This document shows, in pieces, positions 8,683-16,554 of a stretch of 64,000 nt of DNA. The position numbers were made by a program, and so were the translations under genes. Position 1 is the first letter of the stretch. Each line of letters begins with the position of its first letter. Source of the DNA: Congregibacter litoralis KT71 (GTDB lineage Bacteria; Pseudomonadota; Gammaproteobacteria; Pseudomonadales; Halieaceae); the NCBI RefSeq assembly GCF_000153125.2, contig NZ_CM002299.1:4071338-4135337 (forward strand), given 5' to 3'. Under the pieces are notes generated by a model, which was not told the DNA's origin, searched no databases, and saw nothing but the letters and a program-made list of their open reading frames with translations.

Positions 8683-9183
8683 CTATTCCTGATTCTGGCT
8701 CTCGTTTTCCTTATCTTTATCAGCCTGCTTGGTCTGTCGGGCCCGCTCGTAGGGTTTCTGTGAGGGCGAACCGGACATGCTGCGAATAGTCAGGCCGCCG
8801 ATGCTCCAGCTGCCATCATCTTCGTTGTCCCCGTCGCCCTGGGCGCTTCCCCGAGCGTTCCCTTGCGTATCCCCCGCCTCTGTTTCCGATGAGGAGACAG
8901 TGCCCATTGCTTGTGCATCGGATGAAGGCGCCGGCGCAGGGCTTAGCGCCGACGCTCCACCCATGGCATCGTCCATCACCTGATAGCGCCTCGACTGCGC
9001 TTTGATGCAGGCAGAGCCCGCCGCAGCGCGAACCAGGCCTTCGATATCCTCGCTCCACCAGCCGTCAGCACCGGCGCGCAGCTCGGCTACGGTATCCGCG
9101 ACCACGTCGGTACAGGGGTCGGCAAAGCTTGTGAGGGGCTGACAAAGCAGCGCACCCAGAGTCAGGGTCAGAGCATTTCGCAT
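8683..9183 (-). CDS. secreted low-complexity protein of unknown function
   Basis: 166 aa. A signal peptide (MRNALTLTLGALLCQPLTSFA) is followed by a short folded-looking part with a two-Cys pair (DPCTDVVADTV ... AAGSACIKAQ), then an acidic, Ser/Gly/Asp/Gln-rich tail with SWSIGGLTIRSMSGSP and a charged end (KQADKDKENESQNQE). The signal peptide and the position between two flanking regulatory regions support a real gene. I do not recognise the family. Confidence 0.65.
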   Translation of the reverse strand: MRNALTLTLGALLCQPLTSFADPCTDVVADTVAELRAGADGWWSEDIEGLVRAAAGSACIKAQSRRYQVMDDAMGGASALSPAPAPSSDAQAMGTVSSSETEAGDTQGNARGSAQGDGDNEDDGSWSIGGLTIRSMSGSPSQKPYERARQTKQADKDKENESQNQE

Positions 9184-9263
9184 GATGCAATTCCATAAAG
9201 AGGGCTCAAAAGTATAGCCGAGGGCGAAGGTTTCGAAACCCCGGACAAGCCCTCACCCCGCAG

Positions 9264-9280
9264 CGCACCAAAATGATGCA
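9264..9280. promoter_or_regulatory. NtrC-like enhancer site
   Basis: CGCACC-AAAAT-GATGCA matches the NtrC consensus TGCACC-N5-GGTGCA at 10 of 12 arm positions. It is centred about 90 bases upstream of the sigma-54-type promoter for the porin, a normal distance for an NtrC enhancer. It lies inside the 306-bp gap between the secreted-protein gene and the porin. Confidence 0.55.
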
Positions 9281-9356
9281 CCACGCTCCCTAAAGCAGCT
9301 TTTCCCTGAGATACCCGGTGAATGAATCGCTCATCAGCCCGCTCCCTGACCCCTTA

Positions 9357-9371
9357 GGCATCGCCAATGCT
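9357..9371 (+). promoter_or_regulatory. sigma-54-type promoter of the porin gene
   Basis: GGCAT-CGCCA-ATGCT keeps the invariant GG (-24) and GC (-12) with the exact N10 spacing of the consensus GGCAC-N5-TTGCA. The expected start near 9381 leaves a leader of about 110 bases before the porin ATG. Supported by the upstream NtrC-like site; not proven by sequence alone. Confidence 0.5.
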
Positions 9372-9489
9372 GGGTAAATGCACTTCTGGTCTGGTTCTTG
9401 CTGAGAGGGCTGTGGGCGAATGCTTCGCGGTCCCTCGAGGATTCGCACGCCAACGCACCAACAACGAATCCAAGGGGAGAGAAACATCC

Positions 9490-10218
9490 ATGCAACACAT
9501 GCAAAACCTTAAGCGCATCGCCGCCCTTACCGCACTGGCTGGCTGCGCCGTCGCTGCGCCGACCCATGCCGGCGAATTGAGCGCTAACGCCTCAGTCACC
9601 AACAACTACATCTGGCGTGGCCTCACGCAGACAGAAAACGAATCCGCGGTCCAGGGCGGCATCGACTACTCCGCAGACAGCGGCTTTTACGTCGGCACCT
9701 GGGTCTCAAACGTTAACTACGGACCCTCAGACGTTTACTCCTACGAACACGATCTTTACGCGGGCTATGCCTTCGAAGCGGGCGGTGTGAGCTGGGATAT
9801 CGGCTACCTGTATTACAACTATGATGAAGAGGCCAATTTCGATTTCGGCGAGGTCTACGCAACCGTGGGCATCGGTGGTTTCAGTGCCTCCGCCTACGTA
9901 CTGACCAACACCGAAGCCGATGAGGGGCCCGGCCAGGACTTCGGCGCCGGCGGCACCTATTACATCTCCGCCGACTACGGCTTTGAGGTGGGTGACGGCA
10001 TCGGCATCGGATTGCACGTGGGTTATCACGACGGTGACTTCGCCGAGGCCTTCAACGGCTCTGATGGCGGCTACTACGACTACAATATCAGCCTGTCAAA
10101 AGGTGGCTTTGGCTTTATGTTCACGGACACCAATGTATCGGGACCCGCTGCCGACGGCGGTTACGACAACGATGAATACAAGGTCGTTGTTTCCTATTCG
10201 GTCGACATCGAGCTCTGA
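9490..10218 (+). CDS. TorF-family putative porin
   Basis: 242 aa from the ATG at 9490, preceded by GGGGAGAG. Signal peptide MQHMQNLKRIAALTALAGCAVAAPTHA, then GELSANASVTNNYIWRGLTQTENESAVQGGIDYSADSGFYVGTW, the signature of the 'Gcw_chp'/TorF family, which are short outer-membrane beta barrels. Alternating aromatic strands continue to the end (VVVSYSVDIEL). It probably forms an outer-membrane channel. The upstream NtrC-like and sigma-54-like sites suggest induction under nitrogen limitation; in other proteobacteria relatives often sit next to glnK-amtB, which are not present here. Confidence 0.9.
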   Translation: MQHMQNLKRIAALTALAGCAVAAPTHAGELSANASVTNNYIWRGLTQTENESAVQGGIDYSADSGFYVGTWVSNVNYGPSDVYSYEHDLYAGYAFEAGGVSWDIGYLYYNYDEEANFDFGEVYATVGIGGFSASAYVLTNTEADEGPGQDFGAGGTYYISADYGFEVGDGIGIGLHVGYHDGDFAEAFNGSDGGYYDYNISLSKGGFGFMFTDTNVSGPAADGGYDNDEYKVVVSYSVDIEL

Positions 10219-10304
10219 GGCTCGCCACCGGGCTCAGCGCGGAGTAGTACTTCCGGTAACACGCTCAGCGCCGACCCGGCACTAGCAAACCTTGGCCGCT
10301 CCGA

Positions 10305-10760
10305 TCACTGGATGTTTTCCGGTGGCCGGTGCGGCCTTTTTGCTCTCTGCCCGCGCTCCAGCGCGGCTCGGGCGAGAGCCATGCGCTGCTCCCTGGGTAA
10401 ATCCGCCGAGATGTCTATCAGGTTTTTATGAATAAGCGCCTGGTAACGGGCCGACACCTCACGGGAGCGCTCCAGGGCTGACGCCAGGGCCTCGGGGTCA
10501 AAATCTTCCGCTGACACTGCCTCGCGAACGGCGCCCTGGGCCCGTCGCATCTCCTCCCGCAGGGGACGCACCTGGGGGAACTGCTCGCGCATTTGTCGAC
10601 GCACCATGCGCCGGGTCTCCGGAGCCATCTCCTCCGCCATCCACGCCATGGGCGGCGGCTCGACGGGCCCGCGTGTCTTTCCGATAAAGAAGCCGGCAAT
10701 CAGCAGATTTGTCGCGACGGACAGCAGAAGTGCGATCACTACCAGGTTACTTTTTTTCAT
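10305..10760 (-). CDS. periplasmic CpxP/Spy-like metal-resistance protein
   Basis: 151 aa. An N-terminal uncleaved or signal helix (LVVIALLLSVATNLLIAGFFIGKT) is followed by an Arg/Glu-rich all-helical domain (RRMVRRQMREQFPQVRPLREEMRRAQGAVREAV ... LPREQRMALARAAL). This is the pattern of the 'Metal_resist' / heavy-metal sensor family related to CpxP, Spy and CnrX. It is the last gene of a four-gene minus-strand group with an EF-hand protein, an ECF sigma factor and an anti-sigma-like protein. A GAGG precedes the ATG. Confidence 0.83.
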   Translation of the reverse strand: MKKSNLVVIALLLSVATNLLIAGFFIGKTRGPVEPPPMAWMAEEMAPETRRMVRRQMREQFPQVRPLREEMRRAQGAVREAVSAEDFDPEALASALERSREVSARYQALIHKNLIDISADLPREQRMALARAALERGQRAKRPHRPPENIQ

Positions 10761-10819
10761 AACAGACCTCTGTTCCCGCCCATGTCGTGTTCATAGCCGC
10801 CCCTCTTAATACCAAGCTT

Positions 10820-11242
10820 CTATTCATACCAGGCCGCCTCGGCCCCAGCCGGCAGCAGCAGGCTTTGCTCCTGCAACTCCCAATCCGTGGCCGACACCAC
10901 CGTTTGCGACTCGAGACCGATAGCCAAACCGAGGAACAAGGGGAATGTGGCCGCCATGGCGGGCCGCCACCAAAGCTGGGGCCGATGGGGGAAGAGCCAA
11001 CGCACAACACGGTCGCTCACAGACTCCGGCAGCGCCGCGAGGATCCGCTGCTCAAGATTCACGGGATCGGGTACATAGCTGTCGAGCATCACATCCAGCG
11101 CCCGGGCATCGGCGAGGCGTTTTTGTAGATGGGGAGAGGTCTCAAGACAGGCGAGCATCTCCTGACGCAGATCATCCGGCCAGCACGCCTCCCTACTACC
11201 GTAGCTTTCCAGTAGCTCCTCCAGTCGATCAGGACTCAACAT
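10820..11242 (-). CDS. anti-sigma-factor-like membrane protein
   Basis: 140 aa. N-terminal LEELLESYGSREACWPDDLRQEMLACLETSPHLQKRLADARALDVMLD resembles the cytoplasmic part of short anti-sigma factors. One hydrophobic helix follows (WWRPAMAATFPLFLGLAIGL) and then a short periplasmic tail. Its start overlaps the ECF sigma gene by 14 bp, which is the main reason for the call. No zinc-binding HxxxCxxC motif is visible, so it is not a ZAS-type anti-sigma factor. Confidence 0.72.
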   Translation of the reverse strand: MLSPDRLEELLESYGSREACWPDDLRQEMLACLETSPHLQKRLADARALDVMLDSYVPDPVNLEQRILAALPESVSDRVVRWLFPHRPQLWWRPAMAATFPLFLGLAIGLESQTVVSATDWELQEQSLLLPAGAEAAWYE

Positions 11243-11777
11243 GACTTAACAACTCCTCTCTTAATCGGCGGCGCGCCCTGGCCAGCAAGGACTCCAGCGC
11301 ATCCACGGAGACGTCGAGAACAGTCGCCGCCTCCCGGTTCGACAGACCCTGGTAATGACACATAAGCAGCGCACTCCTCTGACGCTCTGGCAGGCCTTCC
11401 AGCGCTGTGCGCACGCGGTGAGCACTGTCCGTGGACTCGGCATCCCCCTCGGGACCGGCGGTCGTCACTTCGAGCTGGCTCTCGTCATCGGTAAACGACA
11501 GGCGGGCATTGCGACGAAAGCTGTCTACGCAGAGATTGTGCGCGATATTGTGCAGCCAGGTTGTAAGACGGGCGCTGCTGCTTTTGTAGCTACCCGCGCG
11601 GGTCCACAAACGGAGAAAAGTCTCCTGAACCACATCGTCTGCCGCGCCGGGGTCCGAGAGCATGCGCCGTGCATAGCGCACAAGAGGCTGCTGATGCGTT
11701 TTCAGGAGTTCGCCAAAAGCCGCCCGGTCACCATCAGCGACGCGGGCGACCAGCAATGCCTCGTGGTCTCGCTCCAT
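11229..11777 (-). CDS. ECF-type RNA polymerase sigma factor
   Basis: 182 aa. Region 2 is LLKTHQQPLVRYARRMLSDPGAADDVVQETFLRLWTRA, then WLHNIAHNLCVDSFRRN. Region 4 is ALEGLPERQRSALLMCHYQGLSNREAATVLDVSVDALESLLARARRRLRE, a classical sigma-70 region 4 helix-turn-helix. No extra C-terminal domain. It lies between an EF-hand protein gene (29 bp upstream) and the anti-sigma-like gene (overlap), and likely controls the envelope or metal response of this operon. Confidence 0.94.
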   Translation of the reverse strand: MERDHEALLVARVADGDRAAFGELLKTHQQPLVRYARRMLSDPGAADDVVQETFLRLWTRAGSYKSSSARLTTWLHNIAHNLCVDSFRRNARLSFTDDESQLEVTTAGPEGDAESTDSAHRVRTALEGLPERQRSALLMCHYQGLSNREAATVLDVSVDALESLLARARRRLREELLSHVES

Positions 11778-11805
11778 AGAAGCCCTGGGCTAGGTGCACC
11801 CGGGC

Positions 11806-12294
11806 TCAGGACTGCTCGACGCCCTCGTCACTTTGCCCATCGCGCCCATCACGTCCATTCCGCCCATGTCGCCGCTCCTTGCGCCTGTCGTGCATTGCCT
11901 TTGCTTCTTCTTGGTTCACGAAGCCATCCCCATTGGCATCCATCTGGCTGAATGCGTGATCCTGTGCTTCCGCGGTGCTGACCACGCCATTACCATCGGC
12001 GTCCATCTCATCGAACATTGCCGGCATGCGCTCCTGCATTTTAGCCTGCCGTTCCCCCGACGCCTCTACCGCAGCGAGCATTTCATCGCGGGTAATTGAA
12101 CCGTCACCGTCAGCGTCGGCCCGCTTGAAGATCTTCGGACCGCGCCGCTCTCCCGGTGGTTGAAACTCCTGGCGACTCACCTGCCCGTCCCCATCTGCGT
12201 CCATCATCAAAATACCACCGCGAGGCTGCGCCAGCGCCACTGCTGACAACAAAACTGTGGCACCACCCAGAAGTACAAGTCGTGTTTTTTTCAT
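11806..12294 (-). CDS. exported EF-hand calcium-binding protein
   Basis: 162 aa from the ATG at 12294 (GGAG eight bases upstream); the longer frame from 12351 is rejected because the signal peptide MKKTRLVLLGGATVLLSAVALA starts here. Four EF-hand-like loops can be seen: DADGDGQVSRQEF, DADGDGSITRDEM, DADGNGVVSTAEA and DANGDGFVNQEEA. The C-terminal tail is rich in Arg/Gly/Asp (RRKERRHGRNGRDGRDG). Probably a periplasmic Ca2+-binding protein; first gene of the ECF-sigma group. Confidence 0.88.
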   Translation of the reverse strand: MKKTRLVLLGGATVLLSAVALAQPRGGILMMDADGDGQVSRQEFQPPGERRGPKIFKRADADGDGSITRDEMLAAVEASGERQAKMQERMPAMFDEMDADGNGVVSTAEAQDHAFSQMDANGDGFVNQEEAKAMHDRRKERRHGRNGRDGRDGQSDEGVEQS

Positions 12295-12423
12295 CGTGCT
12301 ACTCCAAAAAATGAATGATTGTGAATGTCCTTCTGTCATACGGGGCATCACGGAAAATCCGTCGGAAAGGCAGACAAAGAATTATGACTTGAGCTCGGCG
12401 CCTGCCGGGTCTAATTTAGAGCC

Positions 12424-13068
12424 ATGATCAACAGCACATCGGTCAAAGCAGATCACGGTCACCTCCTCGGGGAGATCCTCTGTTATCTCGTCGGCGGCCT
12501 GCTTCTGGCCTTTGCCGCTACCGTCGTGCTCCGCAGTGAGGTGCGCGCGACCGAGGCCCTTCAAGCCCTTCCTGACATGCAGCTTTGGTCCCCCGGCCGG
12601 AAAGAGGCTTACTTTCGCGCCATAGACAGCGCAGAGACACCGGTTTTGGCGATACTCCGGGCCCCCGCGCTGAACCTGACGGTGCCCGTGTATGACAGCG
12701 CCAGCGAACTGAACATGGATCGGGGCGCGGGCGTCATAGATGGCATGGCCTATCCCCACGAGCCGGGACATATCGGTATCGCAGGGCATCGAGATGGTTA
12801 TTTTCGGGTGCTCAAAGATGCCGCCGTCGGCGACCGTCTCACCCTGGACACCCTCCATGGCGAACGCCATTTTGTTATCGATGAGCTTCGCGTCATCGAA
12901 CCCGAGGCCATCGAGTATCTCCGGGACACCATGGACCCGCGCCTGACCATTGTCACCTGCTACCCCTTTTATTTTGCGGGGAATGCCCCCCAACGCTTTC
13001 TTGTTCGCGCCGTGCCGGTGCCCCCCCCTCAACCAAGGGTCACTCTTCCTCCCAGGAGCAACGCATGA
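12424..13068 (+). CDS. class GN / D-type sortase
   Basis: 214 aa. An N-terminal membrane helix (EILCYLVGGLLLAFAATVVL) is followed by the sortase barrel. Catalytic residues are in place: His in GIAGHRDGYFRVL (about residue 121), Cys in LTIVTCYPF (about residue 180) and Arg in APQRFLVRA (about residue 192). Sortases cleave an LPxTG-like signal and transfer the protein to an amine. Gram-negative sortases of this kind usually sit beside their single substrate. Here the downstream gene overlaps by ATGA and carries such a signal. Confidence 0.9.
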   Translation: MINSTSVKADHGHLLGEILCYLVGGLLLAFAATVVLRSEVRATEALQALPDMQLWSPGRKEAYFRAIDSAETPVLAILRAPALNLTVPVYDSASELNMDRGAGVIDGMAYPHEPGHIGIAGHRDGYFRVLKDAAVGDRLTLDTLHGERHFVIDELRVIEPEAIEYLRDTMDPRLTIVTCYPFYFAGNAPQRFLVRAVPVPPPQPRVTLPPRSNA

Positions 13069-13622
13069 AAAAACAACTCATTGCAGCATCATTCGCGCTG
13101 GCACTTAGCGGGCATCTGATGGCGCAGGAAGCGCCCGGCTGTGACGACCTTGTGTGGTCAGCCCAGGTGCTGGCCGCAAACCCGGACATTGCCCTGTCCT
13201 GTCAGGGTGTCTATGCCCGCAACGACGAGCTCTACGCCAAAGTCATTATTGAGCTGACCCGGGTGCGGGGCAATCGACTGAGCTTTCGACCCCGGCACAC
13301 GGACGGTTCCCAGGGCGCGCAGCGCAGCATCACCGTAGACAGCAGCTGGCGTGCAAACATTCAGGGCCGGGACTATCGCGCCAGCGAACTGCTTCCCGGT
13401 CAGGAACTCAGTGTTTATATCCCGGAAGACCGCTTTGCCCTCGCGGTGGATGATGGTGCCTTTGATGGCGATGAAACATTGATCAACATTGAGGAAGCGA
13501 CCGTGGTCACCATGCCCAAAACCGCCTCTCCCCTCTACGCCGCCCTCGCCGCGGGTGTTGCATTCCTGGGGTTGGGTGTTGCAATGACTACCCGCCGCCG
13601 ATTGCGGCGCGCAAGGGCTTGA
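13065..13622 (+). CDS. putative sortase substrate with C-terminal sorting signal
   Basis: 185 aa. Signal peptide MKKQLIAASFALALSGHLMA; a two-Cys mature domain of unknown fold (GCDDLVWSAQVLAANPDIALSCQGVY ... SFRPRHTDGSQGAQRSI). The C-terminus has the tripartite sorting pattern: MPKTAS at residues 150-155 (an LPxTG/LPxTA-like motif), a hydrophobic helix (YAALAAGVAFLGLGVAM) and a basic tail (RRRLRRARA). The start codon overlaps the sortase stop (ATGA). It is probably anchored in the envelope by that sortase; this follows from family knowledge, and the mature domain is not recognised. Confidence 0.83.
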   Translation: MKKQLIAASFALALSGHLMAQEAPGCDDLVWSAQVLAANPDIALSCQGVYARNDELYAKVIIELTRVRGNRLSFRPRHTDGSQGAQRSITVDSSWRANIQGRDYRASELLPGQELSVYIPEDRFALAVDDGAFDGDETLINIEEATVVTMPKTASPLYAALAAGVAFLGLGVAMTTRRRLRRARA

Positions 13623-13718
13623 ACTAGGATGAGCTACTGACTGACCACTCGCGGTTGTCCGCCCCGGAGCACCTAAGGCTGAGGGCACGGGCCACCGATC
13701 AAATCGAAGAGCAGAACC

Positions 13719-14228
13719 ATGTTTGAGCGCAAAAGCAGTAAACCGCAGACGCCGGACCCAAGTCCCGCTGCCAGCGCCACGCCGGAACAACCCGCCGTGG
13801 CTAAACCACCTACACCGGCTAAACGCACAGAGGGAGTAAACGCAGTGATCGGATCCAAGGTCAAAGTTAACGGCGACATCATGAGCAGCGAAGACCTGCT
13901 GGTCGAGGGCGAAGTGACAGGTACCATCACCCTGTCCGAGAACGAGCTGGTTATCGGCACGTCGGGGCGGGTGCAGGCCAATATCAGCGCCAAGACCGTC
14001 CGCATCGAAGGCGAAGTCAAAGGCGACATTGACGGCAGTGAGCGCGTAGTGATCTGCGCGTCCGGCAATGTACAGGGCAATGTGAGCTCTCCCCGGGTAA
14101 TGCTCGAGGATGGCGGTCGCTTCAAGGGCAGCATCGACATGGGCGGCAGCAAACCCGCCGCCGCAGCGGCCACAAAGCCCGCCGCCGGCGCAAAACCCGA
14201 AGTGCACAGTATCGACAAAGCAGGGTAA
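13719..14228 (+). CDS. bactofilin (polymer-forming cytoskeletal protein)
   Basis: 169 aa. Disordered Pro/Ser-rich N-terminus, then the bactofilin beta-helix: NAVIGSKVKVNGDIMSSEDLLVEGEVTGTI ... VRIEGEVKGDIDGSERVVICASGNVQGNV ... VMLEDGGRFKGSIDMG, and an Ala/Pro/Lys-rich tail. Bactofilins polymerise spontaneously on the inner membrane and help position cell-wall or envelope machinery. Nine bases separate it from the following methyltransferase-like gene. Confidence 0.93.
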   Translation: MFERKSSKPQTPDPSPAASATPEQPAVAKPPTPAKRTEGVNAVIGSKVKVNGDIMSSEDLLVEGEVTGTITLSENELVIGTSGRVQANISAKTVRIEGEVKGDIDGSERVVICASGNVQGNVSSPRVMLEDGGRFKGSIDMGGSKPAAAAATKPAAGAKPEVHSIDKAG

Positions 14229-14237
14229 GCCAGGCCC

Positions 14238-14885
14238 GTGGTCGGCCTGCCCGGCAAGAAGTCCGATCGCAGCGATCCACCGGCGGCAATTACCAGTCGA
14301 TTGCTGCCGGTAATGCTCGACGAAAAACGCCTCGCCTCCCTCGGCACCCTCAACATTCTCGACTTTGGACGCGCCAACAGTGGCAGTCTCGAGTTCTTCA
14401 ATCAGTTTTCCTGCCGCCTCTGCGTGCTGGACGCGGCCGACAGCCTTCTGGAATGGTCTGCAGGTCTCGAAGCCCGCATGGAGGACCCGCCCTCAAACCA
14501 GCAGATGCAGCTTGAACTGAGCGGTTTACTGTCGTCCATGGGTGCCCACCGCTACGACCTTGTGTTCTTCTGGGACACCCTGAATCATCTGCACGAACAC
14601 GCCCTCTCGGCGTTTTCCGGACTCCTGCGGCGCTACCTCACGGCGGACTGCCGAGGCCACGGATTTATGTTGCATAAAAGGGGCACGGAGCAGATGCTCC
14701 GTCATATGGGCATGGCCGGCGACAACCTCATCGCCGTGCAGAGCCAGAGTGCTGCGACCCTTTATCCCCACAATCGCAAGGTGGTTAACGATGCCCTGGG
14801 CAGTGAGCTGCGCATTGATCAGGGCGTGCTCCATGGGGACGGGCGCCTCGAGTACCTGCTGGTCAGTAACACCCCCAAGCGTTAA
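14238..14885 (+). CDS. methyltransferase-fold protein of unknown role
   Basis: 215 aa with a GTG start nine bases after the bactofilin stop. LGTLNILDFGRANSGSLEFF looks like motif I of a Rossmann methyltransferase, with the glycine-rich loop weakened. RLCVLDAADSLLEW is like motif II, and YDLVFFWDTLNHLHEHAL like motif IV/V. The usual GxGxG is absent, so catalytic activity is uncertain. It lies between bactofilin and the oligopeptide transporter genes and may share their transcript. Confidence 0.65.
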   Translation: MVGLPGKKSDRSDPPAAITSRLLPVMLDEKRLASLGTLNILDFGRANSGSLEFFNQFSCRLCVLDAADSLLEWSAGLEARMEDPPSNQQMQLELSGLLSSMGAHRYDLVFFWDTLNHLHEHALSAFSGLLRRYLTADCRGHGFMLHKRGTEQMLRHMGMAGDNLIAVQSQSAATLYPHNRKVVNDALGSELRIDQGVLHGDGRLEYLLVSNTPKR

Positions 14886-14898
14886 ACCGGAGTTTTAT

Positions 14899-16554
14899 AT
14901 GGCATCGATGTTCCGCGCATTGGCGGCGCTTTCCATTATTGTGACTGCCCTACTTGTCGGCTGTGGTGGCGGAGAGTCGAATGTTGAGCGGGGAAACCGC
15001 GAGGGCGTGCTCCACTATGGCAATGGCAGTGAGCCCCAGGGGCTGGACCCCCATGTTGTGACCGGCGTGCCGGAGAACATCCTGATCCGGGCATTGTTTG
15101 AGGGCCTTGCGGTAAAAAATCCCGCCACCCTGGAGCCCGAGCCCGGCGTCGCCAAAAGCTGGGAGTTCAGCGAAGACCGCCGGGTTATCACATTCCACAT
15201 CAATCCTGAGGCGCGCTGGTCCAATGGTGACCCCGTGACTGCCCATGATTATGTATGGAGCTGGATGCGCGCCCTTCATCCGCAGATGGGTAATCTCTAC
15301 GCATATATGCTCTTCCCCGTTAAAAACGCCGAGGCTTTCTTTAGCGGGGAGATTTCTGATTTCTCCGAGGTGGGAGTGAAGGCAAGGGACGCTCTTACCC
15401 TGGTGGTCACTCTCACGGAGCCCACGCCCTACTTCCTGCAGCTTATGGATCACTACAGCACCTTTGCCGTGCACCGAGCTACCATCGAAAAACACGGCAA
15501 GTTCACCGACCGTTTCACCCAGTGGACGCGGGAAGGCAATATGGTGAGCAACGGGCCTTTCCAGCTTGAGGAATGGCTCCTTAATCGCCGCATCACCATG
15601 CGCAAGAGCGACACGTACTGGGACCGCGATCGTGTGCGCCTGAACAAGGTGATTTTTTATCCCACGGAAAACGCCGTGTCCGAAGAACGGGGATTCCGCT
15701 CCGGCCAGCTGCATGTCACTGCGACGCTGCCCCTGGACAAGATTCCCGTTTACCAGGCCCAGGAAGACTCCCCCTATCGCCAGGACCCCTACCTCGGCAC
15801 CTACTTTTACCTTGTTAATACCAAGCGACCGCCCATGGATGATGTGCGTGTGCGTCGCGCCCTGGCAATGAGTGTCGACCGCGACACCCTCATCCGCTCG
15901 GTCCTGCAAAACTCCGCAGTCCCTGCCTACAGCATCACACCGCCGGGGGCCCTGGGCTACGTACCGCCCAAGACCTTTGACTACGACCTGGACAAAGCGC
16001 GGCAGTTAATGGCCGAGGCGGGCTACCCCGACGGAGAAGGCTGGCCCGGGATGGAGATTGTCTACAACACCCAGGAGGCCCATAGAAAAATTGCTGTGGC
16101 CCTGCAGCAGATGTGGAAAGACGAGCTCAATATCGACGTGACCATTTCAAATCAGGAATGGAAGGTCTATCTGGACTCCGTCACCAACATGGAGTTTGAT
16201 CTGGCCCGCCGCGGCTGGATTGGCGACTTTGTGGACCCCCAAAACTTTCTGGATCTTTACCTCACCGACGGGGGTAACAACAATACGGGCTACGCCAGCC
16301 AGCGCTACGACGAGCTGATTCGCCTCAAGGCGCCTCAGGCGCGATCCCGTGAGGAGCGCTTTGCGGTTTTCTATGAAGCCGAGAAAATGCTCATGGAAGA
16401 CATGCCTATCATCCCCATCTATACCTACACCAGCAAACACCTGGTTCATCCCAGCGTCTGCGGCTTGTCTCCCAATCTCATGGACTCCCTCAATCTCCGC
16501 TACGTCTGGCTGGATCCCGATCGTCGCAGCGTTTCTGAGCCCTGCGAAAAGTGA
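14899..16554 (+). CDS. oligopeptide ABC transporter substrate-binding lipoprotein (first copy)
   Basis: 551 aa from the ATG at 14899; the frame is open further upstream, but the lipoprotein signal (SIIVTALLVGC) fixes this start. SBP_bac_5 domain: NGSEPQGLDPHVVTGVPENILIRALFEGLAVKNP, WSNGDPVTAHDYVWSWMRAL, NGPFQLEEWLLNRRITMRKSDTYWDRD and VRRALAMSVDRDTLI are typical OppA/DppA blocks. It captures peptides in the periplasm for the permease encoded downstream. Its stop overlaps the GTG of a second paralogue. Confidence 0.93.
   Translation: MASMFRALAALSIIVTALLVGCGGGESNVERGNREGVLHYGNGSEPQGLDPHVVTGVPENILIRALFEGLAVKNPATLEPEPGVAKSWEFSEDRRVITFHINPEARWSNGDPVTAHDYVWSWMRALHPQMGNLYAYMLFPVKNAEAFFSGEISDFSEVGVKARDALTLVVTLTEPTPYFLQLMDHYSTFAVHRATIEKHGKFTDRFTQWTREGNMVSNGPFQLEEWLLNRRITMRKSDTYWDRDRVRLNKVIFYPTENAVSEERGFRSGQLHVTATLPLDKIPVYQAQEDSPYRQDPYLGTYFYLVNTKRPPMDDVRVRRALAMSVDRDTLIRSVLQNSAVPAYSITPPGALGYVPPKTFDYDLDKARQLMAEAGYPDGEGWPGMEIVYNTQEAHRKIAVALQQMWKDELNIDVTISNQEWKVYLDSVTNMEFDLARRGWIGDFVDPQNFLDLYLTDGGNNNTGYASQRYDELIRLKAPQARSREERFAVFYEAEKMLMEDMPIIPIYTYTSKHLVHPSVCGLSPNLMDSLNLRYVWLDPDRRSVSEPCEK

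Noticed and set aside
13158..14207. 349-codon minus-strand frame opposite the sortase substrate and bactofilin
   Set aside because: Composition is atypical and it covers two well-supported plus-strand genes.
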